Shown here one piece after another: positions 25,393 through 33,777 of a stretch of DNA of 39,422 bases. The first letter of the stretch is position 1; each line of letters opens with the position of its first letter. The notes under the pieces were generated by a model, which saw only the letters and a program-made list of their open reading frames with translations, was not told where the DNA came from and ran no database searches. Made by a program: the position numbers and the translations under genes. The stretch is from Epibacterium ulvae (GTDB taxonomy: Bacteria; Pseudomonadota; Alphaproteobacteria; Rhodobacterales; Rhodobacteraceae). Where the stretch lies: the NCBI RefSeq assembly GCF_018678075.1, contig NZ_JAHHIR010000006.1, positions 1 to 39,422 on the forward strand, given 5' to 3'.

Positions 25393-25902
25393 ATGTCCCT
25401 TAAATCCTATGTGCTGGCCGCTGGCCTGATGGCTGCAGCTGTTGCCGGTTGGGCTGAGAGCCACACACCTATTATGGTCGAGGGCGCCTATGCTCGCGTC
25501 TCCTCGCCCACTGCCAAGACCGGTGCAATCTTCCTTGAAATCGAAAACCGCGCCGACGTTGCGGATCGGTTGATTGATGTGAAATCGGATGTCGCGACCC
25601 GAGTCGAACTGCACACCCACAAGGAAGGCGAAAACGGTATCATGCAGATGCTGCATGTCTCCGAAGGGATTGTCATTCCGGCAGATGGTCATCATGAACT
25701 GAAACGTGGCGGTGATCACGTCATGCTGATGGGGCTGCATCACGGGCTGCGGGACGGCGACACCGTGCCGCTGACTTTGGTTTTTGAACAGGCGGGCGAA
25801 GTAAAGATCAAGGTCTCTGTCGACCTTGATCGTAAACCGGGTGCCGATGCGCATGGTGGTCACGATGACCACGACCATTCGGGCCACGACCACGGCAATT
25901 GA
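25393..25902 (+). CDS. Periplasmic copper chaperone PCuAC
   Basis: The 169-aa exported protein has a signal peptide ending at about residue 21 (AAVAGWA|ES). The PCuAC-domain pattern of His and Met ligands is present: VELHTHKEGENGIMQMLHV, then the later HVMLMGLH segment. A C-terminal tail is very rich in His and Asp (HGGHDDHDHSGHDHG), typical of members that also bind a second metal ion. PCuAC proteins deliver Cu(I) to the CuA or CuB site of cytochrome oxidase in the periplasm. A terminator-like hairpin follows. Confidence 0.92.
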   Translation: MSLKSYVLAAGLMAAAVAGWAESHTPIMVEGAYARVSSPTAKTGAIFLEIENRADVADRLIDVKSDVATRVELHTHKEGENGIMQMLHVSEGIVIPADGHHELKRGGDHVMLMGLHHGLRDGDTVPLTLVFEQAGEVKIKVSVDLDRKPGADAHGGHDDHDHSGHDHGN

Positions 25903-25912
25903 TCTCTCCAAC

Positions 25913-25947
25913 AAGGGATGCGGTGCGACCTATATATCGCATCCCTT
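25913..25947 (+). terminator. Terminator-like hairpin after PCuAC
   Basis: AAGGGATGCG and CGCATCCCTT form a perfect 10-bp stem with a 15-base loop, 11 bases past the PCuAC stop. The following CGTTT tract is weak. It also lies at the 3' end of the convergent sirtuin gene. Confidence 0.65.
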
Positions 25948-25975
25948 CGTTTCATGCTCCCGAAAGCATGGTCCG

Positions 25976-26701
25976 TTAGGCGGGTTTCACCTCTCGCAAC
26001 AGCGCATCCACCCAAGTCGACACAGTCTTACTTGCAGGGCCAAAATACGTCTCTTCAAGCCGGCTGACCACGGCCGATGGCTCCAGGTTCAACTCAACCG
26101 TCAAAGCACCTGCCACCTGCGCCTCATCGACAAAACCGGCGGCCGGATAGATCTGGCCCGAGGTTCCAATGGCGGTAAATACATCCGCCTGGGCCAGATG
26201 GCTGTAGATCTCTTCCATGTGGTAAGGCATCTCGCCAAACCAGACGATATCAGGCCGCGCTGTGGGGTGCGCGTACTGCGGGCAGGTCGCGCCCACCTGC
26301 ATTTCCATCGGCGCCACCCAACGATGGCCGCAAGTGGCGCACAGCGCCTGATCCAGCTGCCCATGCATGTGAATGACATCCGTGCAGCCAGCGGCCTCGT
26401 GCAACCCGTCTACATTCTGGCTGACCAGGACCACCTCACCCGGCCAGTTTTCCGTCAGGCGTCGCAGTGCGTTATGCGCGGGATTGGGCTTGGCCTCCGC
26501 CGCCTGGATGCGGCGCGCATTGTAGAACTGATGCACAAGGGCCGGGTTGCGTGCGAAACCTTCCGGGGTTGCCACATCTTCGATCCGATGCTGCGCCCAG
26601 AGCCCGCCCGCATCGCGAAACGTGCCAAGCCCGCTTTCAGCCGATATTCCCGCGCCGGTCAGAATGACGATCTTGTCTGCGGATTGCTCTGTCTGTGGCA
26701 T
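25976..26701 (-). CDS. cobB: Sir2-family NAD-dependent deacylase, incomplete zinc site
   Basis: From the ATG at 26701 (a GTG at 26704 precedes it) the protein is 241 aa. Motifs are GAGIS at 16-20, GTFRDAGGLW, Y60 and R63 (the pair that marks class III desuccinylase/demalonylase sirtuins), SQNVDGLH at 94-101, and catalytic H113 in HMHG. The C-terminal NAD pocket includes GTSGQIYPAAGF. The zinc site shows C121, C124 and C140, but the fourth position, expected Cys, is Tyr143, with a His at 145. Sirtuins remove acyl groups from lysine, consuming NAD. The gene is divergent from the phosphatase gene. Confidence 0.9.
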   Translation of the reverse strand: MPQTEQSADKIVILTGAGISAESGLGTFRDAGGLWAQHRIEDVATPEGFARNPALVHQFYNARRIQAAEAKPNPAHNALRRLTENWPGEVVLVSQNVDGLHEAAGCTDVIHMHGQLDQALCATCGHRWVAPMEMQVGATCPQYAHPTARPDIVWFGEMPYHMEEIYSHLAQADVFTAIGTSGQIYPAAGFVDEAQVAGALTVELNLEPSAVVSRLEETYFGPASKTVSTWVDALLREVKPA

Positions 26702-26764
26702 CACTTTAGAACCTTGTCTCGAACCTTTGCGCGTGTTGCGCCATCACCAGGGAGTTGCCCTTCC

Positions 26765-27214
26765 ATGCCCAAACGCGTCTTGTTTGTCTGTCTCGGAAAC
26801 ATATGCCGTTCACCCGCTGCAGAAGGTGTCTTTCGCAGCCTCTGTCCGCAGGTCAGCACCGACAGCGCCGGTACCTCCGGCTGGCATATTGGCGACGCGC
26901 CCTATGGGCCGATGCAAAACGTGGCCAAGACGCGCGGATATAGCCTGTCTGATCTACGCGCGCGGCAGTTTGCGGCGGCGGATTTTGACAGGTTTGACCT
27001 GATCATTGCGATGGATCAAAGCAACCTGGAAGACATCGAAGCCCTGCGCCCAACCGGGTCTGATACAGCGGTCCGCTTGTTCACAGACTACGCGCCGCAC
27101 TCCGGAATGGACCACGTTCCAGACCCCTATTACACGCGGGACTTTGATGGCTGTCTAAATCTGATCGAGGTTGCCGCCGCCGGTCTAATGGCAGCGGTGG
27201 TAGAGAGTGACTAG
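26765..27214 (+). CDS. Low-molecular-weight protein tyrosine phosphatase
   Basis: The 149-aa protein starts at the ATG at 26765 (the much longer open frame upstream is antisense to the sirtuin gene). VCLGNICRSP at residues 8-17 holds the CX5R phosphate loop (C9, R15), and the general acid Asp lies in DPYYTRDF near residue 120. Members remove phosphate from tyrosine residues or small phosphoesters in the cytoplasm, often on exopolysaccharide regulators. Nothing in the neighbourhood points to polysaccharide genes, so the target is open. Its TAG stop overlaps the stop of the convergent LysR gene. Confidence 0.93.
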   Translation: MPKRVLFVCLGNICRSPAAEGVFRSLCPQVSTDSAGTSGWHIGDAPYGPMQNVAKTRGYSLSDLRARQFAAADFDRFDLIIAMDQSNLEDIEALRPTGSDTAVRLFTDYAPHSGMDHVPDPYYTRDFDGCLNLIEVAAAGLMAAVVESD

Positions 27215-28176
27215 CTGTCGATCGCGCGGAATTCACCGGTCAGCCATGGCAGGCGCTTCAATGCAGGGTCAATCATTTGGGTTTGAACCAGACGACGCAC
27301 AGTTGTGGCCACATCGCGCGGCACCTGTTCCGCCCAATCCGAGGCGGCAAACAGGGAAATCGTCCGCTCCGCGCTGCCAAAAGGCAGGGGGAAAGCATCC
27401 AGCTGATCATGGAACCGTGTCGCACGCATATAGCCGAGCGGCGTAGTCACGGCCCACCCGATCCGACGTGCTACCATGGCCATCAGCGCGAGGTGAGAGC
27501 CGATTTCAAAGCGTTCTTCAAAGTCTAGCTTTTGGCTGAGCATATGCGCTTCGATCTGTTGCGAGATCAGCTGGTCGCGTGCGTAACGCAGGAAGGGCAG
27601 TTTCCCCAACCGGTCCAAATCGCTTTCGACGGTTTGCAAAAAACCACGCGGTGCTACGAGAATGAAAGGATCGCGCACCAGCGGGTATTCATCGATGCCG
27701 CTTTGCTCTTCGCCGGTGGAGGCACCAATGGCGATGTGCAACTCACGAGCTTCCATCGCCTTGATGATTTCCAAGCTAGACGCGGTTGTCATCTTGAACC
27801 GGCATTGCGTCATGCTGTCCGCAAGGATCGTGGCCAGGCGCGGCGTCAGATCATTGTCAAAATCATCGATTAAACCAATGGACAAAGTGCTGAGATGGGT
27901 CAGATCCATCACGGACATTTCGCTTTGGGCAAGACGCAGTTCGGCCAGAATCAATTCGGTCCGGCTCAGGAAATTCCGACCCGCGGCGGTCAAAACCATC
28001 GGGCGGCGGCCATGATCTACCAGATCGCCACCCAGCGCTTTTTCCAGATTGCGCAACTGTTGGCTAACGGCAGGCTGGCTCAACCCCGTCAATTCTGCGG
28101 TCTGTGCGACCGATCCTGTCTTTGCTAGGGCTTCAAAAACTTCCAGCCCCCGTAAAGTCACGCCTTTTAACAACAT
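27211..28176 (-). CDS. LysR-family transcriptional regulator
   Basis: The 321-aa protein has an N-terminal winged helix-turn-helix, GSVAQTAELTGLSQPAVSQQLRNLEKAL (about residues 20-48), and a linker helix, RTELILAELRLAQSEMSVM. The C-terminal LysR substrate-binding domain is recognised by LSIGLIDDFDNDLTPRLA and ELHIAIGAS. The ATG at 28176 has GGAG 7 bases upstream. The effector and targets are unknown; LysR proteins usually regulate a divergent neighbour, but the adjacent 370 bases hold no gene. A CCAATTAAAATTGG palindrome at 28186-28199 covers its own ribosome-binding region and may be an autoregulatory site. Confidence 0.9.
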   Translation of the reverse strand: MLLKGVTLRGLEVFEALAKTGSVAQTAELTGLSQPAVSQQLRNLEKALGGDLVDHGRRPMVLTAAGRNFLSRTELILAELRLAQSEMSVMDLTHLSTLSIGLIDDFDNDLTPRLATILADSMTQCRFKMTTASSLEIIKAMEARELHIAIGASTGEEQSGIDEYPLVRDPFILVAPRGFLQTVESDLDRLGKLPFLRYARDQLISQQIEAHMLSQKLDFEERFEIGSHLALMAMVARRIGWAVTTPLGYMRATRFHDQLDAFPLPFGSAERTISLFAASDWAEQVPRDVATTVRRLVQTQMIDPALKRLPWLTGEFRAIDS

Positions 28177-28548
28177 GCCCGCGCTCCAATTAAAATTGGT
28201 TTCTGATATTCTGAAAGCAATCTAGAGAAAAAGGTGCGCGTTGACTGTCTTTTCCCCATAAATTCTGGAACCTAAACGCAAAAAACAACGGGGTTATTTA
28301 CAATACCCAACATTCGCGACTGCAGCGCGAGACCGCGGATTTGGGGCGAAGACCTCTGGAGTGGGGTGGTTAAGTCGTTGTTTTGGAAGTTAAAAGGTGT
28401 AATTCGTTCGTGTGGAAGTAGTTTTTGTGCGGGTTGTGAACACGCGTCCGCCCGAGCGCCTTTGGTCTTTCAGATATGAAAATAGACCTGTGTTTTTTCA
28501 TGTATGGTGGTTGAAAAACCACCTAACATGCGCGGGGTGACAGGAAAA
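28177..28548. other. Intergenic spacer of about 370 bases, no gene seen
   Basis: The spacer holds the CCAATTAAAATTGG palindrome (28186-28199) near the LysR start. A 12-bp imperfect inverted repeat lies at 28499-28530: CATGT and GGTGGTT arms around GAAA, with two mismatched positions. It is A+T-richer than the flanking genes. I saw no convincing coding frame, RNA gene or promoter. Confidence 0.5.
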
Positions 28549-28860
28549 TTAGCTGCAAACTTGTGCAGCGGTTTGTCCAAAGTCTTTGTATCGCTTCCAC
28601 AGGCGGTTATCGCTAACGCTGCTGGATTGGCGGACTTCCTGGGCTTGGTCAGGATCGCTGAACCATTTGGCGACTTTGCGCTGCTCCGAACGGCTCAATT
28701 TCGCGTCGGCCACGCGGCCAATGCAGGTGCACAAAGATCGGCTGGAGCTGCGATCAGATTGTTTGCAGGCGCGTTCTATGTCTGCACTTGCGGGGCTCAG
28801 CGGGGCAAAAAGAGCCAATCCAATGGATAAGGCGCCGACGGCCAGCAAGATTCGAGTCAT
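28549..28860 (-). CDS. Small secreted protein of unknown function
   Basis: This 103-aa protein has a clear signal peptide (ILLAVGALSIGLALFAPLSPASA|DI) followed by a short mature part with three or four Cys: RACKQ, RSLCTCIGRVAD, and a C-terminal QVCS. LSRSEQRKVAKWFSDPDQAQEVRQSSS reads like a conserved helix-turn-helix-shaped segment found in small Rhodobacteraceae proteins, some of which carry the doubtful name arginine transporter. I give no function. Conserved cysteines suggest disulfides in the periplasm. It is a lone gene between two long spacers. Confidence 0.75.
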   Translation of the reverse strand: MTRILLAVGALSIGLALFAPLSPASADIERACKQSDRSSSRSLCTCIGRVADAKLSRSEQRKVAKWFSDPDQAQEVRQSSSVSDNRLWKRYKDFGQTAAQVCS

Positions 28861-28882
28861 AGATGTTCCCTCTTTCCTATGC

Positions 28883-28905
28883 CCGGCCTTCGTTCATGAG
28901 GCCGG
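28883..28905. repeat. Hairpin upstream of the small secreted gene
   Basis: CCGGCCT and AGGCCGG form a perfect 7-bp stem with a 9-base loop, 23 bases before the start codon of the 103-aa gene, in its presumed leader. Confidence 0.4.
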
Positions 28906-29024
28906 TGACGTGTCCCGGGGTTTTCCCCTTGTGCGGGTTATGTGCCACACGTTGCCCCACTATGTGTGGGCGGGTACGAGGGATCAATCAAATGATAGTA
29001 AAATATTTGTCTGTGCAATTTATC

Positions 29025-29060
29025 GCCGATCTGCAGCGAGGGTGGTGCAGATCGGCAGTT
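29025..29060. terminator. Hairpin downstream of the 451-aa gene
   Basis: GCCGATCTGCA and TGCAGATCGGC form a perfect 11-bp stem around a 10-base loop. The T-tract (AGTTTT) lies on the plus-strand side, whereas the gene that ends here runs on the minus strand, so its orientation as a terminator is unclear. Confidence 0.55.
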
Positions 29061-29070
29061 TTCTCAGACG

Positions 29071-30417
29071 TCATGCGGCTTTGCGCGCGCTTTGCCATTG
29101 ACTTGTAAAGCCTTCGTAACGTTCAACCAATTTTCCATTTGGACCAGCCAGAATCAACAGGCCGCTCACCAGATTTCCCAGTACCACCGGATTCCCGAGC
29201 ATCGGTGAGACCACAGCGCGATCGCCAGGCGCACATGTCTGTGCATTCAGCTTGCTCAAGGTGCTTTCGAGCACGTCAAACGCCATATTGAATTTGGCCA
29301 CTTCTGATTTCAGCGCGGATATCGCCGGTTCAGCGACGGTGCCAACCGGCAGGCTGCGCAGTTGTGTGGCGATTTGGGTCAAGCTTTGCGGCATGTCCGA
29401 CAGTGCAGCCTGAGCCCCGATTGCTGGGGTGTCTGCGGCGGGTTTTGGTGTGGTTGCGCGCAGCGCGGCGGCGGCTCCGTCCAAAACCGCGGTGGCCAGG
29501 ATGCGGTTGTCCAACAGGTGGTCAACAGATGCAGGCATCGCGGCCTGGATACGCTCCTGTGCTGCGGCTTGGGCTGCTGCTGCGGCTGCGATCGCTTCCG
29601 CCTGTTCCGCTTCGGCTTTTGCGCGTGCGGCCGCGGCGGCGGCCATCACAGCACGCAGGCGCTCGATCTCTTCTGCGACCGCTTGCGCACCCTTGCGCCA
29701 GATCGCATCGTCAATTTGCGCGACCGCAAACTGGAATTCCCAATCAATCGGGCGCCCGCCCATAAGCCCTTGATACCATTCAACCCAATAATGCCAAACC
29801 GGATCGTCCTTGGTGGCTTTGACAAAGCCTTCCCAGAACTCAATGACCGGCATCGGGGCTTTGCCGGTGGACCAGAGGCGGGTGATCAAAAGCTCTGCAC
29901 CAGTGCCAACGGCTGCGTCTTTTAACACGGTATCTTCGGAGTCAAACGGGTTCAAACCCGCCGTCAAAGTCGCTGACCGGGCCGTGTCTGCCGCCAGCTG
30001 CATCGCTTGCGATGCGGCATCTGCGACCGACGCGCGCGAGCTGCTGATGACCGTCTCCGCCGCGGACATGCCCGCCAGCGTTGCGGTGCGGTCGGTGACC
30101 GATGGGTACATCCGGGGGGCGGCACTGATTGCGGCATGCGCCGCTTCCTTCAGCTCGGCTGCCGGCGTATCGTCACCATTGGCAGCCACACAGGAAATCA
30201 ATGTCGCCCGAAGGCACGCAACCAACGACGCGCCGGCATTGACGTTGTTGCCAGAGGTCCGCTCGACCTGGTTCATCACCGCCGGCAGGCTGCGCAATGC
30301 TGCTCGCGCAGCGATTGCCCGGCTCAGCCCGGCAGGCTGCGAAGAGAGCCATGCATAAAGCTCCCGCTCGTTGGTGACCTCGTCCATATTCACCTGCATC
30401 GCCGCCTCTGCTGCCAT
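29071..30417 (-). CDS. Ala-rich coiled-coil protein of unknown function
   Basis: About 448 aa; the start may be the ATG at 30417 or at 30426. The protein opens with ERELYAWLSSQPAGLSRAIAARAALRSLP, a helical N-terminal block. The middle has an aromatic-rich stretch around FWEGFVKATKDDPVWHYWVEWYQGLMGGRPIDWEFQFAVAQI, and then a long Ala/Glu/Lys helix (AAAAARAKAEAEQAEAIAAAA), a coiled coil. No signal peptide or membrane segment is visible. I know no family with this layout. It is divergent from lepA, separated by about 100 bases. Confidence 0.7.
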   Translation of the reverse strand: MAAEAAMQVNMDEVTNERELYAWLSSQPAGLSRAIAARAALRSLPAVMNQVERTSGNNVNAGASLVACLRATLISCVAANGDDTPAAELKEAAHAAISAAPRMYPSVTDRTATLAGMSAAETVISSSRASVADAASQAMQLAADTARSATLTAGLNPFDSEDTVLKDAAVGTGAELLITRLWSTGKAPMPVIEFWEGFVKATKDDPVWHYWVEWYQGLMGGRPIDWEFQFAVAQIDDAIWRKGAQAVAEEIERLRAVMAAAAAARAKAEAEQAEAIAAAAAAQAAAQERIQAAMPASVDHLLDNRILATAVLDGAAAALRATTPKPAADTPAIGAQAALSDMPQSLTQIATQLRSLPVGTVAEPAISALKSEVAKFNMAFDVLESTLSKLNAQTCAPGDRAVVSPMLGNPVVLGNLVSGLLILAGPNGKLVERYEGFTSQWQSARKAA

Positions 30418-30514
30418 GGCTACCATTACTCCTGCGTCTTCCGCTTCAATTTTCCTGTCACTTGGTCACACAGATGCTTGACCAATTCGTAAATCCCAAC
30501 CATATCCCCAAGCC

Positions 30515-32329
30515 ATGACAGAGCTCTCGAAAATCCGAAACTTCTCCATCGTCGCCCATATTGACCATGGCAAATCCACCCTCGCCGACCGTCTGATCCA
30601 AGAGACGGGCACGGTGGAGGAACGTGATATGAAGGAACAACTGCTCGACAGTATGGACATCGAGCGTGAACGTGGGATTACCATCAAGGCAAATACAGTT
30701 AGAATTGACTATAAAGCCGACGATGGTGAGGACTATGTCCTGAACCTGATCGACACCCCCGGCCACGTCGATTTCGCCTATGAGGTCTCCCGCTCCATGC
30801 GTGCGGTTGAAGGCTCGCTTCTGGTGGTTGATTCCACCCAAGGGGTCGAGGCGCAGACATTGGCCAACGTCTATCAGGCGATTGAGGCCGATCATGAAGT
30901 CGTGCCGGTTCTGAACAAGATCGACTTGCCCGCCTCCGATTGTGACCGTGTGGCGGAGCAGATCGAAGATGTGATTGGCATCGATGCGACCGATGCGATC
31001 CAGGTCTCTGCCAAAACCGGGCAGGGGATCCGTGAGACGCTCGAAGCCGTAGTAAATAAACTGCCCGCGCCCCAAGGCACGCTGGACGCGCCGCTCAAAG
31101 CGATGCTGGTCGACAGCTGGTATGACGCCTATCTGGGTGTGATCGTTCTGGTGCGGATCATGGATGGTACCCTGAAAAAGGGCATGCGCGTCAAATTCAT
31201 GTCCAACGACACGCTACACCATGTGGACCGCGTAGGCGTATTCCGCCCCGAAATGCAGATGGTTGACGCGCTCGGGCCCGGCGAAATCGGCTTTCTGACC
31301 GCCTCGATCAAACAGGTGCGTGATACCCGAGTGGGCGACACCATCACCAATGACCGCAATGGCACGACCGAGGCACTGGACGGCTTTAAACCCGCACAGC
31401 CCGTGGTGTTCTGTGGCCTGTTCCCGGTCGACAGCTCCGAATTCGAAGACCTGCGCGACGCTATCGACAAACTGGCGCTGAACGACGCGTCATTTTCGTT
31501 TGAGATGGAAACCTCTGCCGCGCTTGGCTTTGGCTTCCGCTGTGGTTTCCTGGGACTGTTGCACCTCGAAGTGATCCGCGACCGGATTGAGCGTGAGTAT
31601 AACATCGAGCTGATCACCACCGCTCCATCGGTAATTTACCACATCTATATGAAGGGCAAGGAAAACCAGCCCGGCGAGATGATCGAGCTGCACAACCCCG
31701 CTGACATGCCCGACATGTCCAAGGTCGACCACCTCCAAGAACCCCGGATCAAGGCCACCATCATGGTGCCCGACGAATATCTCGGCGATGTGCTCAAGCT
31801 CTGCCAAGACCGTCGCGGCATTCAGGAAGACCTGACCTATGCCGGCACCCGCGCCATGGCGGTCTATGATCTGCCCCTGAACGAGGTGGTGTTTGACTTC
31901 TACGACCGTCTGAAATCTGTGACCAAGGGCTATGCCTCCTTTGACTACCAGATGATCGGCTACCGCGAAGACAATCTGGTCAAGATGTCGGTGCTGGTGA
32001 ACGACGAACCCGTCGATGCGCTCTCTACCATGGTCCACCGCGACCGCGCCGATATGCGGGGCCGCGCCATGTGTGAAAAGCTCAAGGATCTGATCCCGCG
32101 CCACATGTTCAAAATCCCGATCCAAGCGGCCATCGGCGGCAAGGTCATCGCGCGTGAGACACTTTCGGCCATGCGCAAAGACGTGACCGCCAAATGCTAC
32201 GGCGGCGACGCCACCCGGAAACGGAAGCTGCTGGACAAGCAGAAGGCGGGTAAGAAGAAGATGCGCCAGTTCGGCCGGGTTGATATCCCGCAGGAGGCGT
32301 TCATCTCTGCGTTGAAAATGGACGATTGA
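30515..32329 (+). CDS. lepA: Elongation factor 4 (LepA)
   Basis: The 604-aa translational GTPase has AHIDHGKST at 14-22, [20 protein letters not shown] at 80-87, NKIDLPA at 134-140 and the SAKTG motif. The LepA-specific C-terminal domain carries [37 protein letters not shown]. LepA back-translocates or aids 30S assembly on ribosomes. The length and C-terminus are normal, so the downstream insertion has not cut the gene. Its TGA stop directly abuts the TAA of the minus-strand cassette (32330). Confidence 0.98.
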   Translation: MTELSKIRNFSIVAHIDHGKSTLADRLIQETGTVEERDMKEQLLDSMDIERERGITIKANTVRIDYKADDGEDYVLNLIDTPGHVDFAYEVSRSMRAVEGSLLVVDSTQGVEAQTLANVYQAIEADHEVVPVLNKIDLPASDCDRVAEQIEDVIGIDATDAIQVSAKTGQGIRETLEAVVNKLPAPQGTLDAPLKAMLVDSWYDAYLGVIVLVRIMDGTLKKGMRVKFMSNDTLHHVDRVGVFRPEMQMVDALGPGEIGFLTASIKQVRDTRVGDTITNDRNGTTEALDGFKPAQPVVFCGLFPVDSSEFEDLRDAIDKLALNDASFSFEMETSAALGFGFRCGFLGLLHLEVIRDRIEREYNIELITTAPSVIYHIYMKGKENQPGEMIELHNPADMPDMSKVDHLQEPRIKATIMVPDEYLGDVLKLCQDRRGIQEDLTYAGTRAMAVYDLPLNEVVFDFYDRLKSVTKGYASFDYQMIGYREDNLVKMSVLVNDEPVDALSTMVHRDRADMRGRAMCEKLKDLIPRHMFKIPIQAAIGGKVIARETLSAMRKDVTAKCYGGDATRKRKLLDKQKAGKKKMRQFGRVDIPQEAFISALKMDD

Positions 32330-33088
32330 TTAACCGAAGAGATCCAACTGTTTGGTTTCTTCAACCGGAAATATTCCGAGAAGTTGCCAAGTCTGGGGTC
32401 TCTTTTTTATGTTGCCCAGTGCAAGCACTAGACCCTTTTTGACGTAGTCGTCGCAGTACGTTTTTTCGAGATGTCTGAGCACGTCCTTCTCAGGCATACT
32501 TTGACGCAAGTTGAAGAAGGTTGCTGTAGTCTCCCAGTCCGCACATGTCTTATTATGTGGGCCATGCTCGTCATCGTAATGCAGCTTAAATTTGTAGGGA
32601 CATGGTTCATAGGCTGCAAGCTCCTCCTCGAGTAAAGAAAGTTGCATTGCTTGCTGGGCGAATTTTTCGCGGTTTGCTTCAATTTCAATTTTTGATAGCG
32701 CCTCCCACGAAAAGGAAACGTTTTGTGGTCGTATCAATGCAAGGGATTGCCCCTTTCTAACTGCCTCATTTTCCGAAGTGACAACGGCTCTTTGAATTAA
32801 ACTTGATTTCTCAAGAGGTTTTCTGACATTGCCTTGAATTTGGATGCTGTCCTCGTGAACGCGACAGCTTTCAGCCCTGCTATCGTCCCGGGGCTTGCTG
32901 TATTTGAATTGAACAATGTCCCACCTTTTAAAGGCCTTTTCTCCAGATAGGCGCCGAAAGCGAATCGGGAATAACCTTTTCCAGCTACCATCCTCTTGTA
33001 GGCCAGCGCAGCATACAGTTTCTGAGTGCTTCTTACTTGGCTGTGGAGATGCTTTTACGAGGATTGTAACGCGGGATGGTGTTGCCAT
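32330..33088 (-). CDS. DUF488-associated protein with C-terminal clamp-binding motif
   Basis: The 252-aa protein starts at 33088 and overlaps the DUF488 gene by 56 bases, so the pair is cotranscribed and probably coupled. The N-terminal half is beta-rich: VTILVKASPQPSKKHSETVCCAGL, RLFPIRFRRL, RWDIVQFKYSKP, then RAESCRVHEDSIQI. I read this as a possible OB-type barrel, but I cannot prove the fold. The C-terminal half has Cys residues (C163, C182, C212) with His nearby, and the sequence ends KQLDLFG. QLDLF at 247-251 is the canonical beta-sliding-clamp-binding pentapeptide. The gene is much A+T-richer than lepA. It may be a DNA-transaction or conflict-system component; function is inferred. Confidence 0.72.
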   Translation of the reverse strand: MATPSRVTILVKASPQPSKKHSETVCCAGLQEDGSWKRLFPIRFRRLSGEKAFKRWDIVQFKYSKPRDDSRAESCRVHEDSIQIQGNVRKPLEKSSLIQRAVVTSENEAVRKGQSLALIRPQNVSFSWEALSKIEIEANREKFAQQAMQLSLLEEELAAYEPCPYKFKLHYDDEHGPHNKTCADWETTATFFNLRQSMPEKDVLRHLEKTYCDDYVKKGLVLALGNIKKRPQTWQLLGIFPVEETKQLDLFG

Positions 33089-33551
33089 TCTGTAGGTATT
33101 GCTCGGCTCTGTCAGCCACGAGATTATATACTTCGAAGCCATTTCGGGAGGCTTCATCCGCGATATAAGACCTATGGCAATGGGTTGCGCTTCGTTCAAA
33201 ACACATCATGCAAGTTTTACGTGCATTTGCAACCTTTAGGAGTTTTTTCAGTTCCTCTTGCGCCTCTTGCGTACCGAGATGGTTCAAATAGATTTTTTCA
33301 AACTGTTGAAAATCGCCCTTTTTCGCGGCTTCTCGGCCCGGCTTCGGGTCTCCCAGTGCCTTGTAGTGGCGATATTCTATCCCAACTTCGGCCAATCTTT
33401 CAGCAAGTTTGTTCTTCGAAAGCCCTTTTTTTCTCGACAAAGGCAGCTCTCGAACATCAGCAAGCACCTCAACGTTCAAAGCAATAAGTGTGGAAACTAA
33501 GTCTTCGACTGTAGAACCTTCATACCCAATGGTGAAAAGTTCGGTGCTCAT
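33033..33551 (-). CDS. DUF488 family protein
   Basis: The 172-aa protein has the DUF488 pattern from end to end: FTIGYEG near the start, DVRELPLSRKKGLSKNKL at 32-49, EYRHYKALGDPKPGR, and the signature CMMCFERSATHCHRSYIA with C114, C117, C125, H126 and R127. The family is widespread in bacteria with no established biochemistry; the conserved Cys/His/Arg set suggests catalysis or metal binding. The ATG has GGGAG 9 bases upstream. It is the first gene of a two-gene A+T-rich unit, with a possible operator in front (33589-33622). Confidence 0.88.
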   Translation of the reverse strand: MSTELFTIGYEGSTVEDLVSTLIALNVEVLADVRELPLSRKKGLSKNKLAERLAEVGIEYRHYKALGDPKPGREAAKKGDFQQFEKIYLNHLGTQEAQEELKKLLKVANARKTCMMCFERSATHCHRSYIADEASRNGFEVYNLVADRAEQYLQNGNTIPRYNPRKSISTAK

Positions 33552-33588
33552 CCAAAGATACTCCCACGTCCAAATGATACATTTTTGC

Positions 33589-33622
33589 TTAGTGTATGCC
33601 TGAGTAGTTCGGGTACACCTAA
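33589..33622. promoter_or_regulatory. Near-perfect inverted repeat in front of the DUF488 unit
   Basis: TTAGTGTA at 33589-33596 and TACACCTAA at 33614-33622 are inverted copies (one extra base) separated by 17 bases, about 40-70 bases upstream of the DUF488 start. This spacing suits a repressor operator or a promoter-overlapping site. No regulator gene is present in the unit. Confidence 0.4.
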
Positions 33623-33777
33623 AAATATCTGTTTGAAAGGCCCGTCTCTAGACAGTATTGCCCCGTCCGCCTCCACGCGGGGTCTGTTTCGCCTCTCAGG
33701 CTTGGGCGCTGCACTTGGCGTTTGGGGGTGCAGGTTTTTCAAAAAAGGTCTAAGTTGTCGGAGTTAAAAAGCGGAGC

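Noticed and set aside
25826-26764. 313-codon N-terminal extension of the phosphatase reading frame
   Set aside because: It runs antisense through the sirtuin gene. The family starts at MPKRVLFVCLGN (26765), so the extension is a by-product of G+C-rich coding on the other strand.
27211-27214. Overlapping stop codons of phosphatase and LysR genes at CTAG
   Set aside because: Convergent genes sharing a palindromic CTAG are a chance result of compact packing and give no sign of function.
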